The notes under the pieces were generated by a model. It made no database searches. It was not told where the DNA came from and saw only the letters and a list, made by a program, of their open reading frames with translations. The position numbers and the translations under genes were made by a program. Shown here in pieces: positions 43,647 to 51,618 of a DNA stretch of 64,000 nt (position 1 is the first letter of the stretch; each line of letters begins with the position of its first letter). The stretch lies in contig NZ_CP133782.1 in assembly GCF_034351645.1 (NCBI RefSeq), positions 2,733,001 through 2,797,000 on the forward strand, given 5' to 3'. The stretch comes from Pseudomonas sp. DC1.2 (GTDB lineage Bacteria > Pseudomonadota > Gammaproteobacteria > Pseudomonadales > Pseudomonadaceae).

Positions 43647-44236
43647 ACACTGCCGCGAGTTTGCCTCGTGTAGAAGCTATTGTGATTGGCGCCTCCGCTG
43701 GCGGTGTCGAAGCGTTGCTGAGCATTCTCGGCCCTCTGCGCGAAGGCTTCGTATTGCCGATCATTGTGGTGTTGCACCTGCCGGATGAGCGCCGCAGCCA
43801 ATTGGCCGAGGTGTTCTCTCGGCGAGTGTCGTTGCCGGTGATCGAAGCCCGTGATAAGACGGTGGTTGAAGCGGGCACGCTCTATTTCGCGGCTCCTGGC
43901 TATCACTTGTCAGTGGAGCAGGACCGTAGCTTTTCTTTGAGCCTTGAAGACCGTGTGCATCACTCGCGACCGGCTATCGACTATCTATTCGAATCCGCTG
44001 CCGATGCCTATGGCCCGTTGCTCGCCGCCATATTGTTGACCGGTGCCAACCGCGATGGCGCCTGCGGCATGGCCCAGATCAAGCACCGTGGAGGATTGAC
44101 CGTCGTGCAAGACCCGGACGAAGCCCAGGTCGCCACCATGCCCCAAGCTGCACTGGCGCTGCACCAGCCAGACTACATACTTCCTATACACGGCATCGGC
44201 CGTTTGCTTGTCGAGCTGGAACGAATCGCATGCTAA
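43643..44236 (+). CDS. CheB-type methylesterase without receiver
   Basis: The protein has 197 residues and contains only the catalytic CheB domain: VIGASAGGVEALLSIL (catalytic Ser in GASAGG), VLHLPDERRS (catalytic His), and LLTGANRDGACGMAQIKHRGGLTVVQDP with the active-site Asp near GANRDGA. The usual N-terminal receiver is absent. It overlaps cheR by 4 bases and the next kinase by 7, so translation is coupled. It would reverse CheR methylation or deamidate Gln; its control may come from a receiver on a partner protein. Confidence 0.9.
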   Translation: MNTAASLPRVEAIVIGASAGGVEALLSILGPLREGFVLPIIVVLHLPDERRSQLAEVFSRRVSLPVIEARDKTVVEAGTLYFAAPGYHLSVEQDRSFSLSLEDRVHHSRPAIDYLFESAADAYGPLLAAILLTGANRDGACGMAQIKHRGGLTVVQDPDEAQVATMPQAALALHQPDYILPIHGIGRLLVELERIAC

Positions 44237-45411
44237 GTAATATCCAAGCCAAACTCTTGATCGTCGACGATCTGCCCGAGAACCTGTTGGCCCTCGAAGC
44301 GCTGATTAGGCGCGAAGACCGCACGGTCTACAAAGCGCTGTCCGCGGACGAAGCTTTGTCGCTGTTGCTGCAACACGAATTTGCCATGGCCATTCTCGAC
44401 GTGCAGATGCCGGGCATGAACGGCTTCGAGCTGGCCGAGCTGATGCGTGGTACGGAAAAAACCAAGAACATCCCGATTGTTTTCGTCAGTGCTGCCGGCC
44501 GTGAATTGAACTACGCGTTCAAGGGCTATGAAAGCGGCGCCGTGGACTTCTTGCACAAACCCTTGGATATCCACGCGGTAAAGAGCAAGGTCAATGTCTT
44601 TGTCGATCTGTACCGCCAGAGCAAGGCGATGAAACAACAGGTCGAGGCACTTGAGCAGAGCCGGCGCGAGCAGGAAGCGCTGCTCAAACAATTGCAGAAC
44701 ACTCAGAACGAACTGGAGCAAGCCGTGCGCATGCGCGATGACTTCATGTCAATCGTTGCCCACGAAGTGCGCACGCCGCTGAATGGCCTGATCCTCGAAA
44801 CGCAGTTGCGCAAAATGCACCTGGCGCGGGACAACGCCGCAGCCTTCACTCTGGATAAGATGCACGCCATGGTCGATCGCGACGAGCGACAGATCAAAAG
44901 CTTGATCCGCCTGATCGAAGACATGCTCGACGTCTCGCGTATTCGCACCGGCAAGTTGTCGATTAGGCCAAACCGGTTCGACCTCGTGCAACTGGTGAGT
45001 AATCTGCTGCAAAACTTTGCGCCGCAGGTCGATGCTGCGGAATGCTCAGTGACGCTTTCGGCTGATGCGCCGGTGGAAGGTCAGTGGGACGAGTTCCGTA
45101 TTGAGCAGGTAATCTCCAACCTGCTGACCAACGCATTGCGATATGGTGGCAAGAGTCCGATAGACGTGAGGGTTTACCGTCATGAAGGCCAGGCTTTCGT
45201 CGAGGTCCAAGACCGCGGCATCGGTATCAGCAAAGAAAACCAGAAACGTATTTTTCAACAGTTTGAACGGGTTTCAGCCAAGACCGTGGTAGCGGGGCTG
45301 GGGTTAGGTCTATTTATTTCCGAGCAAATCGTCACCGCCCATGGCGGTTCTATCGCCGTCGAGAGCAGAATCAACGAAGGCGCGTTATTTCGCGTTTGTC
45401 TGCCGCTGTAG
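44230..45411 (+). CDS. REC-histidine kinase
   Basis: The protein has 393 residues. The receiver at 1-125 has Asp57 in MAILDVQMPGMNGFEL. A coiled linker follows to about 165, then HisKA IVAHEVRTPLNGLI with His178, and the ATP domain with NLLTNALRYGGKSP and VVAGLGLGLFISEQIVTAHGG. No membrane segment is present, so it is a cytosolic kinase that takes phosphate from another kinase. It overlaps cheB. Its closest partners are probably the triple-receiver hybrid kinase and the receiver at 45489. Confidence 0.92.
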   Translation: MLSNIQAKLLIVDDLPENLLALEALIRREDRTVYKALSADEALSLLLQHEFAMAILDVQMPGMNGFELAELMRGTEKTKNIPIVFVSAAGRELNYAFKGYESGAVDFLHKPLDIHAVKSKVNVFVDLYRQSKAMKQQVEALEQSRREQEALLKQLQNTQNELEQAVRMRDDFMSIVAHEVRTPLNGLILETQLRKMHLARDNAAAFTLDKMHAMVDRDERQIKSLIRLIEDMLDVSRIRTGKLSIRPNRFDLVQLVSNLLQNFAPQVDAAECSVTLSADAPVEGQWDEFRIEQVISNLLTNALRYGGKSPIDVRVYRHEGQAFVEVQDRGIGISKENQKRIFQQFERVSAKTVVAGLGLGLFISEQIVTAHGGSIAVESRINEGALFRVCLPL

Positions 45412-45488
45412 GAAAACAGCCAGAGAGACGCAACCTCTGATCGACCCCATGGTCGTATCAGCAGCAATTGACCGAACAAAGGCTTCCC

Positions 45489-45866
45489 ATGAGTGAAGAT
45501 GCACAAGATGTAGTACTCATCGTCGAGGATGACCCCTCGATTTTGATGGTGTTATCAGCGTATCTGTCGGGTGAGGGTTATCGAGTGCTGCAAGCTGAAA
45601 ACGGCGAGCAGGCCTTTGAAATTCTTGCGAGCAAGCCACACCTGGACATGATGATCACGGACTTCCGTCTGCCTGGCGGAATTTCTGGTGTGCAAATTGC
45701 CGAGCCTGCGGTGAAGCTTCGACCCGAACTCAAAGTGATTTTTATCAGCGGCTATCCGCAGGAAATCCGCGAGACAGACAGCCCGATTACGCGCAAGGCG
45801 CCGATTCTGGGCAAACCGTTTGATCTGGATGTGCTGCAGGAAATCATGCAGGAGATGTTGTCGTAA
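45489..45866 (+). CDS. Single-domain response regulator
   Basis: The ATG at 45489 with AAAGG upstream gives 125 residues; a TTG 21 bases earlier is less likely. It is a receiver with VEDDPSILMVL, Asp58 in MMITDFRLPGG, IFISGYPQE, and Lys in ILGKPFDLD. There is no output domain. It ends the plus-strand signalling run, about 75 bases after the REC-kinase. Confidence 0.88.
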   Translation: MSEDAQDVVLIVEDDPSILMVLSAYLSGEGYRVLQAENGEQAFEILASKPHLDMMITDFRLPGGISGVQIAEPAVKLRPELKVIFISGYPQEIRETDSPITRKAPILGKPFDLDVLQEIMQEMLS

Positions 45867-46065
45867 GCACGACAACTGATTCGCGGCGGTATGGGGTACG
45901 TGTGCAACGTTGACGCCCCAGGCATCATCTGGCGTGCATCGACCGGCCACTGTCTACGATCACAAGTGCTGTTTACCTGCTGTTTTCAGCCTGTCAGGGC
46001 GCAGCGTTTTCTGGCAATGCGCTTCAGAGTTGTTGCCGATGGACGGTGCTCACGCGCGTTAAATG

Positions 46066-47736
46066 CTACTGCTTGATCATCTCCCTGACCTTTACGGTCA
46101 GCAGGTCGAAGGTAAACGGCTTGGTGATCATTTGCATGCCCGAGTCCAGGAACCCGCCGCGCACCGCCGCGTGTTCGGCATAGCCGGTGATGAACAGGAC
46201 CTTGAGGTCCGGCCGATACTGCCGGCCAATTTCCGCCAGTTGCCGGCCGTTCATGCCGGGCAGGCCGACGTCGCTGATCAACAAGTCGATACGCTGGGCC
46301 GAGCCTAGAATCGGTACGGCGCTGTCGGCATCGCTGGCCTCGACGAAGGCATAACCCAATTCACTCAATACCGTACACACCAATACGCGCACGGCTGGGT
46401 CGTCTTCGACGATCAGGACAGTTTCGCCGTTCTTTGCGTAAGGTGCGTGCTGGATACCCGCGACCGCATCTTGCGCCAGGCTGCCGCTGTAGCGGGGCAG
46501 GTAGAGATTAACGGTAGTACCGTTATCAACCTCGCTCTGGATAGCGACATGACCGCGTGATTGTTTGCTGAAACCGTAAATCATCGATAACCCGAGGCCG
46601 GTGCCCTGGCCGATGGGTTTGGTGGTGAAGAACGGGTCGAAAGCTCGGCTAATGGTGCTTTGTGGCATGCCACATCCCGTATCAGTGACGCTCAATACTA
46701 CGTAATCACCGGATTGAAGATTGCCATGGGCTTCGGTATAGCCTGGGTCGAGATGTTGGTTAAAGGTCCTGACCAGCAATTTACCGCCGTCCGGCATTGC
46801 GTCGCGCGCATTGAGTACAAGGTTAAGCAGGGCACTCTCCAACTGGTTGGGGTCCGCCTCAGCCACCCACAATTGGTCGCTCAACTGCATATCCAGATAA
46901 ATGCTTTCGTTGATGCTGCGTTGCAAGAGTTCACCCATCGAGATCACGAGCGTGTTCATCTCGACGGGTTTGGAGTCCAGCGATTGGCGTCTGGAAAACG
47001 CCAGCAAACGGTGAGTCAACCCCGCTGCGCGGTTCGCCGACGTCACCCCGAGATCAATCAGACTATCGAGGTCTTCGGTCCGTCCACGGGCCAGTCGCCG
47101 GCGTAGCAATTCCAGACTGCCGATAATGCCCGTCAGCATGTTATTGAAGTCGTGGGCAATGCCGCCGGTGAGCTGACCGACCGCTTCCATTTTCTGTGCC
47201 TGGCGCAAGGCGTCTTCGTTATGGCGCAGTTGGGCGGTCCGTTCCTCTACCTGCTGTTCAAGCGTTTCGAGGGTGTTTTGCAGGCGCAACTCGCTATTGC
47301 TGAGGTCAATCAACCGATCCCTGGCTTCGTATTGTCGTCGTCGTCCGCGCACGGCGGTGGTGACCAGACTGATCAGGGTCACGGGATGAAAAGGGCGCTC
47401 AAGGAATGTCACGTTCCCCAGTTGCGGACTAAATCGCGACGCCGGATTCTGCTCTGGGCCACCGTGATAGGTCATCAGAATAATCGGCAGATCAGACCAA
47501 GTGGGTTGCTGTTCGATTAGCCCGAACAGCGGTTCGATGTCGGCGCCCAACAACGCTTCGGAAGAGATCAGCAGCACACCGGCACCACGTTCCAATTCAC
47601 TGCACAGCGCGCACAGGTCACGGGTGATCACTCCGTCGTAACCCGCTTCTTTGAGCATCATCAGGGCAATTTGGCTGTCGCGACCCAATGGCGCGAGAAT
47701 GATCGCGCGCTCGGACATCACTGTCAGCGCATTCAC
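46066..47736 (-). CDS. Hybrid histidine kinase with N-terminal pseudo-receiver
   Basis: A GTG at 47736 overlaps the KaiC stop (GTGA) and gives 556 residues. Residues 8-130 have a receiver fold but GVLLISSEALL stands where the phosphoacceptor Asp should be, so this domain probably does not accept phosphate. HisKA has GGIAHDFNNML with His195, the ATP domain has NLVLNARDAMPDGG and GQGTGLGLSMIYGF, and a C-terminal receiver has Asp489 in LLISDVGLPGMNG. The KaiC-kinase coupling implies that the KaiC state is read by this kinase. Confidence 0.92.
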   Translation of the reverse strand: MNALTVMSERAIILAPLGRDSQIALMMLKEAGYDGVITRDLCALCSELERGAGVLLISSEALLGADIEPLFGLIEQQPTWSDLPIILMTYHGGPEQNPASRFSPQLGNVTFLERPFHPVTLISLVTTAVRGRRRQYEARDRLIDLSNSELRLQNTLETLEQQVEERTAQLRHNEDALRQAQKMEAVGQLTGGIAHDFNNMLTGIIGSLELLRRRLARGRTEDLDSLIDLGVTSANRAAGLTHRLLAFSRRQSLDSKPVEMNTLVISMGELLQRSINESIYLDMQLSDQLWVAEADPNQLESALLNLVLNARDAMPDGGKLLVRTFNQHLDPGYTEAHGNLQSGDYVVLSVTDTGCGMPQSTISRAFDPFFTTKPIGQGTGLGLSMIYGFSKQSRGHVAIQSEVDNGTTVNLYLPRYSGSLAQDAVAGIQHAPYAKNGETVLIVEDDPAVRVLVCTVLSELGYAFVEASDADSAVPILGSAQRIDLLISDVGLPGMNGRQLAEIGRQYRPDLKVLFITGYAEHAAVRGGFLDSGMQMITKPFTFDLLTVKVREMIKQ

Positions 47737-49235
47737 TGGTCCTCTTCCCGAAGCAATGGTTTACCGGCACCGAGGTAGGTAGGGACGCCGCGCAGCACGC
47801 CCTGGAATGCATCGAGGGGCTCGCCGATGGTCATCCCGTCACCGCTGATGCGGTACTCGCGGATGGTGGATTCGTGGCTGCCGGTGCGCTTCTTGATGAT
47901 CGAAATCGCCCGACGCACCTTGCCCAGCGCTTCGAAGTAACGCAATAGAATCACTGTGTCGGCCAAGTAGGTGATGTCCACTGGCGCCTGCATGTCACCG
48001 ACCAGCCCATGCTGTGCGACGGTCATAAAGGTCGCAGCGCCCCGACGGTTGAGGTACAGCAGCAACTCATGCATGTGCAGCACCAGCGCGTTTTCTTCGG
48101 GCATCGCGGCCTGGTAGCCGTTGATGCTGTCGATGACCACGGTTTTGATATGACGCTCGTCGACGCAGCGGCGAACCCGGTGGGAAAACTCGCCGGGTGA
48201 CAACTCAGCCGCATCCACTTGTTCGATTAGCAAGTTGCCGGTGTCTTGCAGGGCTTGCAGGTCGATGCCTATGTTTTTCATGCGCTCGAACAGTAAGCCC
48301 AGCTCCTCATCGAAGATGAACAACGCGGCTTTTTCGCCACGTCCCACGGCGGCCGCCGCGAAGATCATCGAAATCAGGGATTTGCCAGTACCGGCGGGGC
48401 CTAGGATCAATGTGCTCGAACCTGTTTCGATACCGCCACCGAGCAACGCATCCATTTCCCTGATGCCGCTGGTCAACTGCTGGCGGACATAGCCGCCACG
48501 GTGTTCAGCCGCCACCAGGCGTGGGAATACATGGACGCCGTCACCCATGATGGTGAAGTCGTGGAAGCCGCCACGGTACTTTTGACCGCGATATTTCACT
48601 ACGCGAATTCTTCGACGTTCGGCGCCGTAATTGGGCGTCAGTTCCTCAAGGCGAATCACCCCGTGGGCGACACTGTGTACGGTCTTGTCGAGGGATTCGG
48701 TGGTCAGGTCATCGAGCAACACCACGGTGGCGTCATAGCGCACGAAGTAGTGTTTAATGGCCAAAATCTGCCGGCGATAGCGCAGGGAACTCTGAGCCAG
48801 CAAGCGGATTTCGGACAGGCTATCTAGGACCACACGCGTCGGTTTGACCCGTTCGACTGCCTCGAAAATCTGCCTGGTGGCCTCGCCCAGCTCAAGGTCG
48901 GAGGAGTACAGCAGACTCTGCTGATGCTCGGCATTGAGCAGACTTTCCGGCGGGGTCAGTTCGAAGATATGGATGTTCTCATCCAACTCCCAACCGTGGG
49001 ACAACGCCCCTTGACGCAGCTCCCGCTCGGTTTCTGACAACGTGATGTACAACGAGCGCTCGCCGGCACGCGCGCCGGCCAATAGAAAATGCAAAGCGAC
49101 GGTGGTTTTGCCGGTTCCGGGTTCACCCTCCAGCAAAAACACATGTCCGCGGGACAATCCACCGGCCAGGATGTCATCCAGACCTTCGATGCCGGTGGCG
49201 GCTTTTACACTGAACAACTCGTTAGATGTAGACAA
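47733..49235 (-). CDS. KaiC-like double-domain RecA ATPase
   Basis: A TTG at 49235, six bases after GAGAGGG, gives 500 residues starting (M)STSNELFSVKAATGIEGLDDILAGG, the usual start of KaiC-like proteins; an ATG at 49250 is the alternative. Walker A motifs lie at about 36-45 (EGEPGTGKTT) and 279-286 (GPAGTGKS). Acidic catalytic residues are at LSETE and FDEE. By hand alignment to cyanobacterial KaiC, the two phosphosites Ser431-Thr432 become Thr422-Tyr423 (PVDITYLADT). KaiA and KaiB are missing. KaiC-like proteins without the clock are widespread next to histidine kinases, and probably act as ATP-driven stress switches. Confidence 0.9.
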   Translation of the reverse strand: MSTSNELFSVKAATGIEGLDDILAGGLSRGHVFLLEGEPGTGKTTVALHFLLAGARAGERSLYITLSETERELRQGALSHGWELDENIHIFELTPPESLLNAEHQQSLLYSSDLELGEATRQIFEAVERVKPTRVVLDSLSEIRLLAQSSLRYRRQILAIKHYFVRYDATVVLLDDLTTESLDKTVHSVAHGVIRLEELTPNYGAERRRIRVVKYRGQKYRGGFHDFTIMGDGVHVFPRLVAAEHRGGYVRQQLTSGIREMDALLGGGIETGSSTLILGPAGTGKSLISMIFAAAAVGRGEKAALFIFDEELGLLFERMKNIGIDLQALQDTGNLLIEQVDAAELSPGEFSHRVRRCVDERHIKTVVIDSINGYQAAMPEENALVLHMHELLLYLNRRGAATFMTVAQHGLVGDMQAPVDITYLADTVILLRYFEALGKVRRAISIIKKRTGSHESTIREYRISGDGMTIGEPLDAFQGVLRGVPTYLGAGKPLLREEDQ

Positions 49236-49368
49236 AAAATGCCCTCTCATGACTAGGGGAAGCGAGGCAGCAGGTCTGAAGTGCCTGAATTGACTGCCTA
49301 TTCACTTGACCTTTGGCCGAGACGACGGTTCCACAGAATTTTCAGTCACCAGTGGTTTACCGCCGGGA

Positions 49369-50424
49369 TTACAGGCCCTGCTGCAACGCCGGATCATCTG
49401 GGTTGAGTTGTTCCAGTTGCGCCAGAAGAATCTGTACATTCTGCAACTGGCCGCTTTCTTTCCAGTAATTGATCAACAAAACCCGCGCCTTACGGTCGGC
49501 CGGGTGACGTTGAACAATTTCCTGCAGCTGTTTCTGCGCTGCTTCCAGCTCTTGCTGGCCGTGCAACGTGGTGGCGAGGTCGTAGCGGTATTCCTTATTG
49601 TTCGGCTCCAGCTCCACGGCCTTTGACAGCCCCAGCAAGGCGTACTCGTTTTGCTCATGGTGAAGCAACCATAGACCGAGGGCATGTTGCAGGTAGGCCG
49701 AGTCTGGCTGGGCCTGTAACTGCCTGGCCAGAAGTTGTCGGGCGGCATCGCTCTGGCCCTGTTTATCCAGCACATCGATCTGCATCACCAGCGCCGGCAG
49801 GTTGCCTGGCTCCAGTTGTAAGGTGCGCTCAAGGGACTGCTGAGCTTCTTTAAAACGTGCGTTGTGTAAATTCAGACGTGCCAGTTGATAGTGTGCATCC
49901 GCACTCTCAGGGGTCTTTTCAAGCACCTGCTCCCACGCGTCGATGGCTTGCTGCAAAGGGCCGAAGTACAAGCCCAGATCGTCCGGTGAAAGTCCCAGCA
50001 GCGCGTTGATGGCAGCAAAGCGCACCCCTTGTTCGCCGTCATCGAGCAGGGGGCCGAGCAATAGGCTGCGTTGTCCGCCGGGCACTAGCCCGACAATACT
50101 TTTGATGGCCGCTATACGGACCTCTGGCGCGGTGTTTTGCAGATCGGAATCCGCCAGTTTCAGTGCCTGAGGGCTAGGGTAATTGGGCAGTTCAGCCAGC
50201 AACAAGCCTTGCCGTTTAGCGGTCAGGTCAGGACGCCCGAGTTGCTGGTAGAGCACCCGCGCTGCGCCTGGTTGGCCGGTACGTGCCATGGTCAGCGCTT
50301 CACCGTAGCCGTGCTTGATGGCTTCTGACACCACCGGCGCAGTGCTGCGTAAAAAAAACCACGCGATGAAAATGGCAAACAGGGCGCAAAGGCTAATGAG
50401 CAGGTAGCGGCGGGACTGGGTCAT
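49369..50424 (-). CDS. Membrane-anchored HEAT/TPR repeat protein
   Basis: The protein has 351 residues. One N-terminal membrane helix (LLISLCALFAIFIAWFFL) is followed by HEAT-like repeats (DLQNTAPEVRIAAIKSIVGLVPGGQ, DDGEQGVRFAAINALLG). From residue 155 on come at least five TPRs: AWEQVLEKTPESADAHYQLARLNL, LERTLQLEPGNLPALV, AQPDSAYLQHALGLWLL, LSKAVELEPNNKEYRYDLATTL, and QLNPDDPALQQ. It is probably a periplasm-facing scaffold. It follows the KaiC gene's upstream side on the same strand, about 120 bases away, and may belong to the same signalling island. Confidence 0.82.
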   Translation of the reverse strand: MTQSRRYLLISLCALFAIFIAWFFLRSTAPVVSEAIKHGYGEALTMARTGQPGAARVLYQQLGRPDLTAKRQGLLLAELPNYPSPQALKLADSDLQNTAPEVRIAAIKSIVGLVPGGQRSLLLGPLLDDGEQGVRFAAINALLGLSPDDLGLYFGPLQQAIDAWEQVLEKTPESADAHYQLARLNLHNARFKEAQQSLERTLQLEPGNLPALVMQIDVLDKQGQSDAARQLLARQLQAQPDSAYLQHALGLWLLHHEQNEYALLGLSKAVELEPNNKEYRYDLATTLHGQQELEAAQKQLQEIVQRHPADRKARVLLINYWKESGQLQNVQILLAQLEQLNPDDPALQQGL

Positions 50425-50500
50425 GCAGGAATCCGGAAGCTGGCAGGCTTGTGCAAAGCCATCAGCTTCGGTCAGGCGTGGCTGTGAGTCAAACCCTGAC

Positions 50501-51400
50501 TCAGTTCAATAGGTAATCGACCGGTTCCAGGGCTGGCGGTAAATCGGTTTGCCCCAATGCCGCCAATACTTCGCGCTCTACGGTGCGCAAAATCGCGTCG
50601 CACGGCAGATCGTTTTCATCGAAGCCGAACGGGTCTTCCAGATCGTCGCCGATTTCGTCCAGGCCCAGGAACGTGTAACTGACAATGGCCGTGAACACGG
50701 GCGTCAGCCACCCTAGAGGTTCAGCCATGGCGAATGGCAACAGGATACAGAACAGGTAAATGGTGCGGTGCAGCAACAGTGTGTAAGGGAAGGGCAGCGG
50801 CGTGTGTTTGATCCGCTCGCAACTGGCCTGAACCTGGCTCAGGCTGATCAGTCTGGTTTCCAGCTGCGTGTAGCGCCATTCGCTGATCTGACCGCTCTTG
50901 GCCAGCGATGAACAACGAGCGCCAATGCGCTGTAACAAGGCGTCAGTGATGTTCGGGTGGTGGCTATCGATAGGGGGCTCCGTCCAGTCACGGACCGCGT
51001 TTGTTTCATTTTCATGGCGCAGGCGGGCGATCAAGCCATGAGCAAAACCGCAGAGTTCGCGCAGCAGACGTTCGCGCTCGGCGTCAGCCATGAGTTCCTG
51101 GGTTTGACGCAGTAATGAGCGCACGTCGATGATCAATTGCCCGAGTTGCTTGCGACCTTCCCACCAGCGGTCGTAGCAGGCGTTGTTGCGAAAGCTCATG
51201 AAAATCGACAACGACAGTCCCAACAGGGTGAAGGGTGTGGCGTTGACCTTGGAGAAGAAGGCTGGGTGCCAGGTTTCCACCAGCACAATCGCGCACGCAA
51301 GCAGCGTTACCAGCAGACAGCGTAAGGCTATGCGCTTGGCGATCGAACCTTTGAGGGAAAACAGAATGCCGATCAGGTTCGGCTTGGGACGCACAATCAT
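50501..51400 (-). CDS. Bestrophin-like channel (YneE/UPF0187 family)
   Basis: An ATG at 51400 gives 299 residues starting MIVRPKPNLIGILF, which matches the start of E. coli YneE; an ATG at 51469 would add 23 residues. Family features include TPFTLLGLSLSIFMSFRNNACYDRWWEGRK, CERIKHTPLPFPYTLLLHRTIYLFCILLPFA and the acidic LDEIGDDLEDPFGFDENDLP. Bacterial bestrophins are pentameric ion channels of the inner membrane. No ribosome site is strong at either start. Confidence 0.87.
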   Translation of the reverse strand: MIVRPKPNLIGILFSLKGSIAKRIALRCLLVTLLACAIVLVETWHPAFFSKVNATPFTLLGLSLSIFMSFRNNACYDRWWEGRKQLGQLIIDVRSLLRQTQELMADAERERLLRELCGFAHGLIARLRHENETNAVRDWTEPPIDSHHPNITDALLQRIGARCSSLAKSGQISEWRYTQLETRLISLSQVQASCERIKHTPLPFPYTLLLHRTIYLFCILLPFAMAEPLGWLTPVFTAIVSYTFLGLDEIGDDLEDPFGFDENDLPCDAILRTVEREVLAALGQTDLPPALEPVDYLLN

Positions 51401-51539
51401 TGGCAGGGCTTTATCGAAGGACGCTTTCGCAGCGATTTGAGCGTAGGAGTTTGCGGGCTTTATGTCCAATCGCTATGGCTGACCGGGTGATCGAACGGGT
51501 TGATCAGCCGTCGTCTCTGCAACCCACCGTCAAATGAGC

Positions 51540-51572
51540 AAAAAAAACCCCGCAACCAAATGAGGCGCGGGG
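51540..51572 (-). terminator. Second intrinsic terminator after oprN
   Basis: CCCCGC and GCGGGG form a 6-bp GC stem followed by eight T on the minus strand. It lies about 50 bases past the oprN stop and just downstream of a first hairpin with its own T-run. Confidence 0.85.
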
Positions 51573-51573
51573 C

Positions 51574-51601
51574 AAAAAATTGGTTGGTTGCGGCCAACCA
51601 A
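51574..51601 (-). terminator. First intrinsic terminator after oprN
   Basis: TTGGTTGG and CCAACCAA form a perfect 8-bp stem with a 6-nt loop, followed by six T on the minus strand, 18 bases past the oprN stop. With the next hairpin it makes a tandem terminator closing the mexEF-oprN operon. Confidence 0.8.
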
Positions 51602-51618
51602 AGGAGCTCTTTAAAGCG

